Below, piece by piece: positions 21,963 through 30,368 of a DNA stretch of 64,000 bases. This DNA comes from Clostridia bacterium (lineage in GTDB: Bacteria; Bacillota; Clostridia; Christensenellales; Aristaeellaceae), in assembly GCA_017938695.1 (NCBI GenBank), contig JAGBBA010000075.1:1-64000 (forward strand), written 5' to 3'. The translations under genes were made by a program, and so were the position numbers. The notes below the pieces were generated by a model that ran no database searches, had not been told where the DNA came from, and saw only the letters and a program-made list of their open reading frames with translations. Position 1 is the first letter of the stretch, and every line of letters starts with the position of its first letter.

Positions 21963-22973
21963 TCACCTTCTGGTGGAGTCCCTCAGCACCATTTCGGCGG
22001 TGAACACCGTTTTTTGCGGCATTTCCTTGCCGTCCAGCACGCCCATCATGGTTTCCACAATGTGGTCGCAGATGGCCTTGAGCTTGTTGTCCACGCTGGT
22101 CAGCTCCGGCTCGGTAAACAGGCAGTAGGCGGAATTGTTGAAGCCCACCACGCTCAATTCACCGGGGATGTTCTTGCCAGTAGCGCGGGCATACTTCATG
22201 GCACCGATAGCCAGGCTGTCCTCGCTGGCCAGCACTGCATCGAATTTCACGCCCTGCTTATCCAGCTCCAGCAGATGGTCGCGCACGGTCTGCACATTGC
22301 GCTTGTCATCCTCAAAGTAGCACAGCAATTCTTCGTCCAGCTCCACGCCGCGGCTTTCCAGGGCAGCGCGGTAACCGGCCAGCTTTTTCTTGCCGGAATA
22401 GTTATTGCTGTGGTACAGGTACAGGATGCGCTTGCAGCCCGTGTCCAGCAGGTGCTGAGCTGCCTCCATGGTGGCGCGCTGGTCGTCGCACAGCACGCAG
22501 TAAACATGCTCGCAGGGGAAAGAGCCGTTCAGCAGGATCAGCGGGATATGCTTGGCCGCCTGGCGCATGTAGTCGTTGTCCCGGTCGTCATTCTCAATGA
22601 AGGACGAGCCCATCAGCACCATGCCGTCCACATGCCGGGTCTTGAGCAGCTCCACGCCGGCGATGCGGGCGTCCAGGCTCTTGCCCGTGCAGGACAGAAG
22701 GCAGTCATAATTCCTGCTGCGGAAGGCGTTTTCCAGATAAGCCAGCGCCTGCGCCAGATAGGGGTCGGAGGCATCGGGGCACAAAAGGCCGATGGTTTTC
22801 ATGGTGTTCAGGCCCAGACCTCTGGCAAAGGCGTTGGGCACATAGCCGCTGTCGTCGATCACCGCCATGACCTTTTCACGGGTGGCAGGGCTGACATGGG
22901 GGCTGTTGTTGAGCACACGGCTCACCGTGGCGATGGACACGCCTGCGCGTTTGGAAATATCATAAATGTTCAC
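21963..22973 (-). CDS. LacI-family regulator of uronate/pectin genes
   Basis: 336 residues from GTG 22973, with GGAGAGGGG upstream. Residues 1-50 are a LacI helix-turn-helix (NIYDISKRAGVSIATVSRVLNNSPHV is its first part). The rest is a periplasmic-binding-type sugar sensor (TIGLLCPDASDPYLAQAL, DAVLASEDSLAIGAMKYA, SVVGFNN). It is divergent from uxaB and upstream of uxaC. A TGTAA-N4-TTACA palindrome in its own promoter region and in that of uxaB suggests it autoregulates and represses both arms. The effector is probably a uronate or pathway intermediate. Confidence 0.9.
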   Translation of the reverse strand: MNIYDISKRAGVSIATVSRVLNNSPHVSPATREKVMAVIDDSGYVPNAFARGLGLNTMKTIGLLCPDASDPYLAQALAYLENAFRSRNYDCLLSCTGKSLDARIAGVELLKTRHVDGMVLMGSSFIENDDRDNDYMRQAAKHIPLILLNGSFPCEHVYCVLCDDQRATMEAAQHLLDTGCKRILYLYHSNNYSGKKKLAGYRAALESRGVELDEELLCYFEDDKRNVQTVRDHLLELDKQGVKFDAVLASEDSLAIGAMKYARATGKNIPGELSVVGFNNSAYCLFTEPELTSVDNKLKAICDHIVETMMGVLDGKEMPQKTVFTAEMVLRDSTRR

Positions 22974-22993
22974 GCGCTCATCCCCTCTCCTGT

Positions 22994-23007
22994 TGTAAGT
23001 GTTTACA
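22994..23007. promoter_or_regulatory. Operator for the uronate LacI regulator (own operon)
   Basis: TGTAAGTGTTTACA is a TGTAA-N4-TTACA palindrome starting about 18 bases downstream of the regulator's -10 box. Confidence 0.7.
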
Positions 23008-23025
23008 GATAGTTGTCCTTTTTGC

Positions 23026-23054
23026 ATTATACACGGTTTCATCGTCTTTTGCAA
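23026..23054 (-). promoter_or_regulatory. Promoter of regulator-uxaC
   Basis: Minus strand: TTGCAA at 23054-23049, 17 bases, TATAAT at 23031-23026. Confidence 0.8.
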
Positions 23055-23115
23055 CAAGATTTTTCCCATATCACACAATAAATTAAAATTCTTTGCGCCC
23101 ATACCACAAAAGCAA

Positions 23116-23144
23116 TTGACGAAACATGCAAATCAGGGTACAAT
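23116..23144 (+). promoter_or_regulatory. Promoter of uxaB-uxaA-transporter
   Basis: TTGACG (23116-23121), 17 bases, TACAAT (23139-23144). Confidence 0.8.
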
Positions 23145-23158
23145 GTTGGCGTGTATTG

Positions 23159-23172
23159 TGTAATCACTTACA
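23159..23172. promoter_or_regulatory. Operator for the uronate LacI regulator (uxaB)
   Basis: TGTAATCACTTACA is the same TGTAA-N4-TTACA palindrome, beginning 14 bases after the -10 box, over the transcript start. Confidence 0.75.
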
Positions 23173-23228
23173 TCATTATGCCGGATGGTTTCAACATGCG
23201 TACAAATAGAGATTTGGAGGGATTTTCA

Positions 23229-24698
23229 ATGGATCGACTGACCTCTGCCATGGCCCCTGCTGCCCAGCACCCTGTAAAAGTGCTGCAGTTCGGCGAAGGC
23301 AACTTCCTGCGCGCCTTTGTGGACTACTTCATCGACATCGCCAACGAGAAGGCTGATTTCAACGGCTCCGTGTTGCTGGTGAAGCCCATTTCCATCGGCA
23401 GCCTGTTCCCTGCCTTCAAGGAGCAGGACTACCGTTACACCGTGCTGCTGCGCGGCCTGGTGGACGGCGAGGCTGTGGAGCAGTCCCGTGTGATCACCTC
23501 CGTTTCCGGTGCCGTGGACGCCTATGCTGATTACGACGCCTATGCCGCCTATGCCAAGTGCGACACCCTGCGCTTCATCGTGTCCAACACCACCGAGGCC
23601 GGCATTGTGCTGGACGAGAGCGACAAGCTTGAGCTGTGCCCCCCTGCCTCCTACCCCGGCAAGCTGACCAAGTTCCTCTACGAGCGCGCTGAGCACTTCA
23701 ACTATGCCGAGGACAAGGGCCTGGTCATCCTGCCCGTGGAGCTCATCGACGACAACGGCATCATGCTGAAGAAGTGCGTCAAGGCCCTGACCAAGCTGTG
23801 GAACCTGGGCGAGAAGTTTGAAGCCTGGCTGGACAATGCCTGCGTGTTCACCTCCACCCTGGTGGACCGCATCGTTACCGGCTATCCCCGTGGCGAGGAT
23901 CAGGCCATCTGGGAGAAGCTGGGCTATGAGGACCGCATTCTGGTCACCGCCGAGCCCTTCGGCCTGTGGGTCATCGAGAGCGAGAAGGACATCTCCAAGG
24001 AGCTGCCCCTGCCCGAGTGCGGCCTGCCGGTGATCTACACCGACAACCAGAAGCCCTACAAGCAGCGCAAGGTGCGCATCCTTAACGGTGCTCACACCTC
24101 CTTCGTGCCCATGGCCTTCCAGTGCGGCTACGACTATGTGCTGGATGCCATGAACGATCCTATGATCAAGACCTTCATGCAGAAGACCCTCTACGACGAG
24201 GTCATTCCCACCCTCACCCTGCCCAAGGACGACCTGATGGCCTTTGCCGAGGCTGTCACCGGCCGTTTCATGAACCCCTACATCAAGCATGCGCTTTTGT
24301 CCATCTGCCTGAACAGCGTTTCCAAGTGGCGCGCCCGCTGCATGCCCAGCCTGCTGGTCTATGCCGAAAAAGAAGGCAAGCTGCCCGAGCATCTGACCTT
24401 CTCCCTGGCGGCACTGATGGGCTTGTACCACGGCGGCAAGATCGTGGACGGCAAGCTGGAGTGTGTCCGTGACGGCCAGCCCTACACCCTGCAGGACGAT
24501 GCCGCTGTGCTGGCGTTCTTCGCTGAGAAGTCCACCCTGCCCGCAGAAGACATGGTCAAAGCCTTCCTGGGCAACGAAGCCTTCTTCGGCCCCGATCTGA
24601 TCAAGGTGCCCGGCATTGTGGAGAGCGTCACCGAGTCCCTCAAGGACATTCTCGCCCGCGGCATGAAGACCGTGATGACCGAACGTTTCGGAGGCTGA
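23229..24698 (+). CDS. uxaB: Tagaturonate reductase (altronate oxidoreductase)
   Basis: 489 residues from ATG 23229, after GGAGGG; the frame is open further upstream but without a ribosome site. The nucleotide-binding start is VLQFGEGNFLRAFVDYFID, and FIVSNTTEAGI and KVRILNGAHT are signatures of the mannitol dehydrogenase/UxaB family. It reduces tagaturonate to altronate with NADH. It is followed by uxaA three bases after its stop, and the transporter completes the operon. Confidence 0.93.
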   Translation: MDRLTSAMAPAAQHPVKVLQFGEGNFLRAFVDYFIDIANEKADFNGSVLLVKPISIGSLFPAFKEQDYRYTVLLRGLVDGEAVEQSRVITSVSGAVDAYADYDAYAAYAKCDTLRFIVSNTTEAGIVLDESDKLELCPPASYPGKLTKFLYERAEHFNYAEDKGLVILPVELIDDNGIMLKKCVKALTKLWNLGEKFEAWLDNACVFTSTLVDRIVTGYPRGEDQAIWEKLGYEDRILVTAEPFGLWVIESEKDISKELPLPECGLPVIYTDNQKPYKQRKVRILNGAHTSFVPMAFQCGYDYVLDAMNDPMIKTFMQKTLYDEVIPTLTLPKDDLMAFAEAVTGRFMNPYIKHALLSICLNSVSKWRARCMPSLLVYAEKEGKLPEHLTFSLAALMGLYHGGKIVDGKLECVRDGQPYTLQDDAAVLAFFAEKSTLPAEDMVKAFLGNEAFFGPDLIKVPGIVESVTESLKDILARGMKTVMTERFGG

Positions 24699-24701
24699 AC
24701 C

Positions 24702-26183
24702 ATGGCTGAACTGCTTCGAATCACCGCCAAGGATAACGTGGCCGTGGCCCTCACTGGGCTCAACGCCGGCACCACCGTTACCGTGGAGGACGTAACCATC
24801 ACCCTCAAAACCGATGTACCAGCCGGCCACAAGGTAGCCCTGACGGATATCCCCAAGGACGGCCATGTGATCAAGTACGGTTTCCCCATCGGCTACGCCA
24901 AGGAGGACATCGCCCAGGGTAGCCACATCCATGTGCACAACCTGCACACCCTGCTCTCCGGCGAGCTGGAATACGAATATCATCCCACTTTCCCGTCCGT
25001 TGATGCAGCGGAGCCTGCCACCTTCATGGGCTATCCCCGGCACGACGGCAAGGTGGGCGTCCGCAATGAGCTGTGGATCCTCCCCACCGTGGGCTGCGTG
25101 AATGACATCGCCAAGGCCCTGGAAAAGGAGGCCCAGTCCCTGGTGGGCGGCGGCGTGGAGAACGTGTACGCCTTCCCCCACCCCTACGGCTGCTCCCAGA
25201 TGGGCGACGACCAGGACAACACCCGGCAAATTCTGGCCGACCTGGCCACCCACCCCAATGTGGGCGGCGTGCTGGTGCTGGGCCTGGGCTGCGAGAACAG
25301 CTCCGTCCAGTTCATCGAAGAGCGCATGGGCGACTACGACAAGTCCCGCGTGCGCTTCCTGGTGTGCCAGCAGGTGGAAGATGAATTCACCGAGGCTATG
25401 AAGCTTCTCGCCGAGTTGGCCGACCGCATGCGCGACGAAGTCCGTGTGCCCTGCCCTGCCTCCAAGCTGGTCATCGGCCTGAAGTGCGGCGGCAGCGACG
25501 GCTTCAGCGGCATCACCGCCAACCCGGTCATCGGCGGCTTCTCCGATCTGCTGGTGGCCCAGGGCGGCACCACCATCCTCACCGAAGTGCCCGAGATGTT
25601 CGGTGCCGAAACCATCCTGATGGATCGCTGCGAAACCGAGGACATGTTCCGTAAGACCGTGGCACTCATCAATGATTTCAAGCGTTATTTCGAGGAACAC
25701 CACCAGACCATCTACGAGAATCCCTCCCCCGGCAACAAGGCTGGCGGCATCTCCACCCTGGAGGACAAGGCTCTGGGCTGCACCCAGAAGAGCGGCTTTG
25801 CCCCGGTGAAGGACGTGCTGTCCTACGGCGAGAAGATCAAGACTCCCGGCCTGAACCTGCTCTCCGCCCCCGGTAACGACCTGGTGGCCGCCACGGCCCT
25901 GGCGTCCTCCGGTGCGCAGATCGTCTTGTTCTCCACGGGCCGCGGCACGCCCTTCGCTTGCCCTGTGCCCACCGTCAAAATTGCCAGCAACAGCCGTTTG
26001 GCCGGCTTCAAGCATGGCTGGATCGACTTCAACGCCGGTGAGCTGCTCTCCGGCAAAACCCTGCCCGAGCTTTCCCAGGCCCTGATGGACTTCGTTCTGG
26101 CCACCGCCTCTGGGCAGAAGGTCTGCTCTGAAAAGCATGGTTTCCACGACCTGGCCATCTTCAAAACCGGCGTGACCCTGTAA
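24702..26183 (+). CDS. uxaA: Altronate dehydratase
   Basis: 493 residues from ATG 24702. An N-terminal SAF-like domain (residues 1-95, with GHKVALTDIPKDGHVIKYG) is joined to the large dehydratase domain (YPRHDGKVGVRNELWILPTVGC, PHPYGCSQMGDD, GLKCGGSDGFSGITANP). It dehydrates altronate to 2-keto-3-deoxygluconate. The full length agrees with UxaA of other bacteria. The kinase and aldolase for the next steps are not in the window. Confidence 0.95.
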   Translation: MAELLRITAKDNVAVALTGLNAGTTVTVEDVTITLKTDVPAGHKVALTDIPKDGHVIKYGFPIGYAKEDIAQGSHIHVHNLHTLLSGELEYEYHPTFPSVDAAEPATFMGYPRHDGKVGVRNELWILPTVGCVNDIAKALEKEAQSLVGGGVENVYAFPHPYGCSQMGDDQDNTRQILADLATHPNVGGVLVLGLGCENSSVQFIEERMGDYDKSRVRFLVCQQVEDEFTEAMKLLAELADRMRDEVRVPCPASKLVIGLKCGGSDGFSGITANPVIGGFSDLLVAQGGTTILTEVPEMFGAETILMDRCETEDMFRKTVALINDFKRYFEEHHQTIYENPSPGNKAGGISTLEDKALGCTQKSGFAPVKDVLSYGEKIKTPGLNLLSAPGNDLVAATALASSGAQIVLFSTGRGTPFACPVPTVKIASNSRLAGFKHGWIDFNAGELLSGKTLPELSQALMDFVLATASGQKVCSEKHGFHDLAIFKTGVTL

Positions 26184-26205
26184 ACCAACATAAGGAGAAG
26201 CACCC

Positions 26206-27420
26206 ATGTTTTCCTTCATCAAAAACATGAGCAAGGCCAACCGCGCCTTGCTCCTCACCTGTTTCTTTGCATTTTTCTGCAACGGCTCCACTTCGTTGGT
26301 GATGGGCTCTGTCATGCCTGACCTGAAGGCAGTCTACGGCCTGAGCGACACCGTCAGCGGCTTGTTCCTGTCCGCCCATTCCGCAGGCAACCTGATCGCC
26401 GCCTTCATCACCGGCCTGGTACCCCTGTGGCTGGGCCAGCGCAAGTCCATCATGCTGTTGTCCTCCCTGGCCTTCATCGGCTTTCTGATGATGATCATCT
26501 GGGGCAATCCCATGTGGCTGTTCGTGGCCTTCCTGTTCACGGGCCTGGGCCGCGGCAGCGTCACCAATTTCGATAACCGCATGGTCAACCTGCTGTCCGG
26601 CGGCAGCCCCGCAGCGTCCAACCTGCTGCACTCGTCCTTCGCCATGGGTGCCATCCTGACGCCCCTGGTATTCCTGCTGCTGCGCACCCACATTTCCTGG
26701 CAGGCCGGTCTGGCGTATGTGATCCTTCTGGGCTGTTTCAGCGTTTTCAACTTCAGCCGCATGCGCCTTGAAAACGACAAGCCCGACCGCAAGGACAAGG
26801 TCAACAGCACCATGACCTTCCTCAAGAACCCCTCCTTCCTGATTCTGGCCGCCATGATGTTCTGCTACCTCTGCTCCGAGTACGCCATCAACGGCTGGCT
26901 GGTCACCTACATCCAGAACAAGGAAAACCTGGTGGCCTCCCTGGCGGCTTCCGGCTCTGACCCCGTCAGTTACAGCCAGACCATGTCCTCCCTGCTGTGG
27001 GTGGTCATTCTGATCGGGCGTCTGACCTGCGCGTTCCTGTCCAGCCGTTTCAGCCAGAAAAAGATGATGATGATCTCCTCCTTTGGTATCACCATCTTCT
27101 ATTTCCTGATGCTGTCCTCCTCCACCGTGCCCATGGTGACCATCTCCGTGGCCGGTCTGGGCCTGTGCATGGCTGGCATCTGCCCCATGATCTACTCCGA
27201 CGCCGCCATCTTCACCAATACCTACCCCATGGCCACCAGCATGCTGCTGTGCATCGGTTCCGCCGGTGCCATCCTCATGCCCACTATCGTCGGCACCCTG
27301 GCCGAGCGTTTTGGCTTCAACGGCGGCATGAGTGCCATCTTCGTCACCATCTGCCTGCTGATGGTCTTCGCCGTCCTCAACGTAGTCGTCAAGACCCGCG
27401 TCCCCAAGGAGGCACAGTAA
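26206..27420 (+). CDS. Major facilitator superfamily transporter, probably for uronate or oligouronide
   Basis: 404 residues from ATG 26206, with AAGGAGAAGC upstream. Twelve hydrophobic segments are evident, in two halves separated by a charged loop (LENDKPDRKDK, near residue 190). The N-terminal MGSVMPDLKAVYGLSDTVSGLF resembles the fucose-permease-like (FHS) branch. It is the last gene of the uxaB-uxaA operon, hence the substrate inference. The sequence itself does not identify the substrate. Confidence 0.8.
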   Translation: MFSFIKNMSKANRALLLTCFFAFFCNGSTSLVMGSVMPDLKAVYGLSDTVSGLFLSAHSAGNLIAAFITGLVPLWLGQRKSIMLLSSLAFIGFLMMIIWGNPMWLFVAFLFTGLGRGSVTNFDNRMVNLLSGGSPAASNLLHSSFAMGAILTPLVFLLLRTHISWQAGLAYVILLGCFSVFNFSRMRLENDKPDRKDKVNSTMTFLKNPSFLILAAMMFCYLCSEYAINGWLVTYIQNKENLVASLAASGSDPVSYSQTMSSLLWVVILIGRLTCAFLSSRFSQKKMMMISSFGITIFYFLMLSSSTVPMVTISVAGLGLCMAGICPMIYSDAAIFTNTYPMATSMLLCIGSAGAILMPTIVGTLAERFGFNGGMSAIFVTICLLMVFAVLNVVVKTRVPKEAQ

Positions 27421-27545
27421 CCTGGGTTTCGAAGGGGCTCTGCCCCTTCACCCCGCTTAAGGGCTTTGCCCTTAAGAATCCCACGAAGGGCTTTCAGCCC
27501 TCTCGACACCCATTCGGGGCGACCGCTTCTGGTCGTCTCTTTTGT
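27421..27545. repeat. Intergenic multi-hairpin repeat element A
   Basis: Successive perfect hairpins with 3-base loops are at 27431-27449 (GAAGGGGC-TCT-GCCCCTTC) and 27456-27476 (CTTAAGGGC-TTT-GCCCTTAAG). A third with a TTTCA loop is at 27487-27501, then CCCATTCGGGG and GCGACC...GGTCGTC. Elements B to E share the parts. Confidence 0.8.
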
Positions 27546-27557
27546 TTGGCGTTTGAA

Positions 27558-27585
27558 AAAGGAGCAGTGCGTTGACTGCTCCTTT
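27558..27585. terminator. Terminator after GH28 gene
   Basis: AAAGGAGCAGT and ACTGCTCCTTT pair around 6 bases; a T-run follows on the minus strand. Confidence 0.8.
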
Positions 27586-27591
27586 CTGTAT

Positions 27592-29142
27592 TTATTCTTC
27601 GACGATTTCTGTGCGTTGGGCTTCGATGCGCTCGCCCTCGTAGCCAGTGATCATCACGTCCTTCAGCACCATCTTGCGCACGTCGCTGCTGACAATGCCT
27701 TTATAGACGCATTCGGGCACGCAGTCGGCCATGGCAGGGCGCATGGGCTTGGCTGCACGGGCGCAGGAGATTTTCACATGCTCCATGGTGACCTTATGGA
27801 TGGGCTGTTCCGGCAGGCCCAGGAAGTACCCGGCACAGCTGACCTCTGTGGCGTTCACATGCCGGAAGGTGATGTCGCCCACGTAGGGGGTGCGTTCGTC
27901 CACGGGCTGGGGTTCCAGGGTCTGAACGTATTCGGTGTGGCCGTCGGGGTCGCAGTAGTACAGGCAGTTGACCACAAAGGGCGTGCCTACCTGCTGCATT
28001 TCCACGCGGTCGAATACGATGTCGTCGATCACGCCGTTTTTGCCGCGACCACGCCGGGTTTTGATGCGAAGGCCGCGGTCCGTGTTGCGCATCACGCAGT
28101 CGCGGACGCGCACATGCTTCACGCCGCCAGCCATTTCGCTGCCCACGGTCACGCCGCCGTGGCCGTCTTCCATCAGGCAATGAACAATGTCGATATCCTC
28201 GCAGGGGGTGGCATAGGTTTCGCCCATGTACAACTTACCCGCCTTGATGGCAATGCAGTCGTCGCCCAGGGAGAAATGCGCGCCTGCCACCAAAATGCCC
28301 TTGCAGCTCTCCGGGTCAAAGCCGTCAGTGTTGGGGCTGTTGGCTGGGGCCTGCACCGTGATATTCAGGAATTTCAGCTCGTCGCTGAAATAGGGGTGCA
28401 GGTTCCACGCCGGGCTGTTGCGGAAGGTGATGCCCTGCACCGTTACATGCTTGCACCGGCACAGATACAGCAGCCTGCCGCGCCAGGCACCGCGCTTCTT
28501 CTTGGTATCCACCCACCAGTCGCTCTGCTGGGCCATGCCGTCGGCCACGCCTTCACCGTAAATGGCTACGTCCTTCACGTCCACACCGGTGAACAGCGAG
28601 CCGAACATATCCAGCGGATTGCCTTCCCAGGTGCCCAGGTTGTAGTCCTTCTCCTCGTCGGTGGAACGGATCATCCCCGGCAAAATGGGGAACAAGCTGC
28701 GGTCACGCTCCAGCTGCAGCGCCGCGCCCTTCTGCAATTCAATGCGCACATGGCTCTTGAGGAACAGAGGCTTCACCCGGTACTCACCCGCCGGGATCAG
28801 CACGCGGCCCTTCTTTGGGCAGCAGGTGATCGCCGCCTGGATGGCCGCCGTATCGTCATGCTGGCCATCGCCCACCGCGCCAAAATGCCGCACATTCATG
28901 GTAAAGCTCTCGGCCTCGGTGCGGAACTGCACCTTGCCCAGCAGGTTTTTACCGTCAAACACCTTCAGGGTATACTTGGTGTCCGGCCACAGGCCATACA
29001 GGCTGGTGACCACCGTGCGGGCTTCACCGGCCTCCTGCCCATTCAGCATCAGCCGATAGGGCTTTGCCGTGGCATACAGGCCGCCGTCCTCGATCTGCAC
29101 TGTCGCGCTGCGTGCCGAGGTATATAGCTTCTTGATCTCCAT
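27592..29142 (-). CDS. GH28 polygalacturonase-like pectinase
   Basis: 516 residues from ATG 29142. After a short N-terminal beta domain, FGAVGDGQHDDTAAIQAAI starts the parallel beta-helix at about residue 107. All GH28 signatures are present: NTDGFDPES, LGDDCIAIK (catalytic Asp pair), GHGGVTVGSE and LRIKTRRG. No signal peptide is visible, so it likely acts inside the cell on imported oligogalacturonides, as an exo-type enzyme. It is nine bases after the GH105 gene, in one operon. Confidence 0.93.
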   Translation of the reverse strand: MEIKKLYTSARSATVQIEDGGLYATAKPYRLMLNGQEAGEARTVVTSLYGLWPDTKYTLKVFDGKNLLGKVQFRTEAESFTMNVRHFGAVGDGQHDDTAAIQAAITCCPKKGRVLIPAGEYRVKPLFLKSHVRIELQKGAALQLERDRSLFPILPGMIRSTDEEKDYNLGTWEGNPLDMFGSLFTGVDVKDVAIYGEGVADGMAQQSDWWVDTKKKRGAWRGRLLYLCRCKHVTVQGITFRNSPAWNLHPYFSDELKFLNITVQAPANSPNTDGFDPESCKGILVAGAHFSLGDDCIAIKAGKLYMGETYATPCEDIDIVHCLMEDGHGGVTVGSEMAGGVKHVRVRDCVMRNTDRGLRIKTRRGRGKNGVIDDIVFDRVEMQQVGTPFVVNCLYYCDPDGHTEYVQTLEPQPVDERTPYVGDITFRHVNATEVSCAGYFLGLPEQPIHKVTMEHVKISCARAAKPMRPAMADCVPECVYKGIVSSDVRKMVLKDVMITGYEGERIEAQRTEIVEE

Positions 29143-29151
29143 ATTCTTCCC

Positions 29152-30243
29152 TCACTCTGCTCTGAGGTATTCAGCCCAGGCCATCATCAGCGGGCCTACG
29201 CCCTTGCTGTCGTCATCCACCACGGGTTCCGAAAGGTAATACGCCACTGAGCCGTCGCGCTTTTCGCCGGGGCCCAGTCCAGCCACCTTGCAAATGTCCT
29301 TCACATGCAGCTTGCCATCAGCATCAGCCACCAGCTTGGTTGCCAGCAGGCTTTCCACCATGCGCTTGCCGATGGGCAGGTATTTCTCCCCATCCAGTAT
29401 GCCCAGGCGCACGCCCTTCAACACGCTGTACGCCACCATGGCCGAGCCGGAGGTTTCCAGGTAATTGCATTTTACCTTCGGGTGGTCGATCACCTGATAC
29501 AATAGTCCGGTCTTTTTATCCTGATATTGCAGCACGCCCCGAATGGATTCACGGAAGATATCCACCAGCGCGCGCCAGTGCTCGTACAGCTGCTGATCGC
29601 ACAGCTCGATGCAGTCCGCCAGACCCATCAGATACCAACCCGTGGACCGCAGCCAGAAGTTGGGGCTGGTACCCGTTTCTTTATCAGCCCAGGGCTGAGT
29701 TTTGCTTTCGTCCCAGGCGTGGTAGTTCAGGCCCTTTTCCGCATTGTACAGATGCTTTCTCACCTGCTTGAACTGGGCCGTCACATCGCTGATCTTCTCC
29801 ATTTTGTGCAGCTTCATCTCATATTCCATGTAGAAGGGCTGCGCCATGTAGAGCCCGTCCAGCCACACCTGGTTGGGGTACAGCTCCTTGTGCCAGAAGT
29901 TGCCGCACTTGCACCGCGGATGCTCCCGCAGCCGCTGCATATGAAACTCGATGGCCTTGCGGTAGCGTTGGTCGCCGGTTTCCTCCAGGCCGAAGAACAA
30001 GGCCTTGCCGCAATTGAAGCTATCGATGCTGTACTGCCGCATCTCATAATTCGGGATCTCGCCCTCAGCCGTCACATAGGTCTCCAGGTACTTCAGCACA
30101 AAATCCCGGTACAGCGGCTCTCCCGTGGCTTTGTAGAGATCCACGCAGCCCTTCAGCACACAGCCGTCCTCATAATTCCAATAGGTTTTATAGGGCGTAT
30201 ACGCCCCCAGATAGGCACTGATATACTCCTTGAACTCAGCCAT
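29152..30243 (-). CDS. GH105 unsaturated rhamnogalacturonyl hydrolase-like enzyme
   Basis: 363 residues from ATG 30243, with GGGAGGC upstream. It has an (alpha/alpha)6-barrel with YWNYEDGCVLKGCVDLYKAT at the N terminus, KELYPNQVWLDGLYMAQPFY (catalytic Asp region, near residue 130), NFWLRSTGWYLMGLAD and YLETSGSAMVAY, all as in YteR/YesR. It releases the unsaturated uronic acid from lyase products of rhamnogalacturonan or pectin. No signal peptide is seen. It is the first gene of the GH105-GH28 operon. Confidence 0.93.
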   Translation of the reverse strand: MAEFKEYISAYLGAYTPYKTYWNYEDGCVLKGCVDLYKATGEPLYRDFVLKYLETYVTAEGEIPNYEMRQYSIDSFNCGKALFFGLEETGDQRYRKAIEFHMQRLREHPRCKCGNFWHKELYPNQVWLDGLYMAQPFYMEYEMKLHKMEKISDVTAQFKQVRKHLYNAEKGLNYHAWDESKTQPWADKETGTSPNFWLRSTGWYLMGLADCIELCDQQLYEHWRALVDIFRESIRGVLQYQDKKTGLLYQVIDHPKVKCNYLETSGSAMVAYSVLKGVRLGILDGEKYLPIGKRMVESLLATKLVADADGKLHVKDICKVAGLGPGEKRDGSVAYYLSEPVVDDDSKGVGPLMMAWAEYLRAE

Positions 30244-30266
30244 GCAAACGCCTCCCATTCCGGAAA

Positions 30267-30280
30267 TGTAAGCATTTTCA
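30267..30280. promoter_or_regulatory. Operator for the uronate LacI regulator (GH105-GH28), one mismatch
   Basis: TGTAAGCATTTTCA fits TGTAA-N4-TTACA with one change and begins 14 bases past the -10 box on the minus strand, as at uxaB. Confidence 0.6.
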
Positions 30281-30294
30281 CACTTCTGATAATG

Positions 30295-30323
30295 ATTATA
30301 ATCCCTCTGCGGATTTCTGTCAA
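30295..30323 (-). promoter_or_regulatory. Promoter of GH105-GH28 operon
   Basis: Minus strand: TTGACA at 30323-30318, 17 bases, TATAAT at 30300-30295, a perfect consensus. Confidence 0.88.
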
Positions 30324-30332
30324 CAAAAGAAA

Positions 30333-30360
30333 GATACCCGCTACATTTGCAACGGGTATC
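30333..30360 (-). terminator. Terminator of the exopolysaccharide operon
   Basis: GATACCCG and CGGGTATC pair around 12 bases, then TTTCTTTTG on the minus strand, just after the last gene. Confidence 0.75.
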
Positions 30361-30368
30361 CATTGTTA

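Noticed and set aside
18945-23012. A 1355-codon open frame on the plus strand over the M18, uxaC and LacI genes
   Set aside because: It is antisense to three well-supported minus-strand genes and reflects GC-rich codon bias. The translation is low-complexity (His, Gly, Val, Leu) without motifs or ribosome site.
23226-26315. A 1029-codon minus-strand open frame over uxaB and uxaA
   Set aside because: It is the antisense shadow of two enzymes with clear catalytic motifs; composition is rich in His, Gly, Val and Gln and no domain is recognisable.
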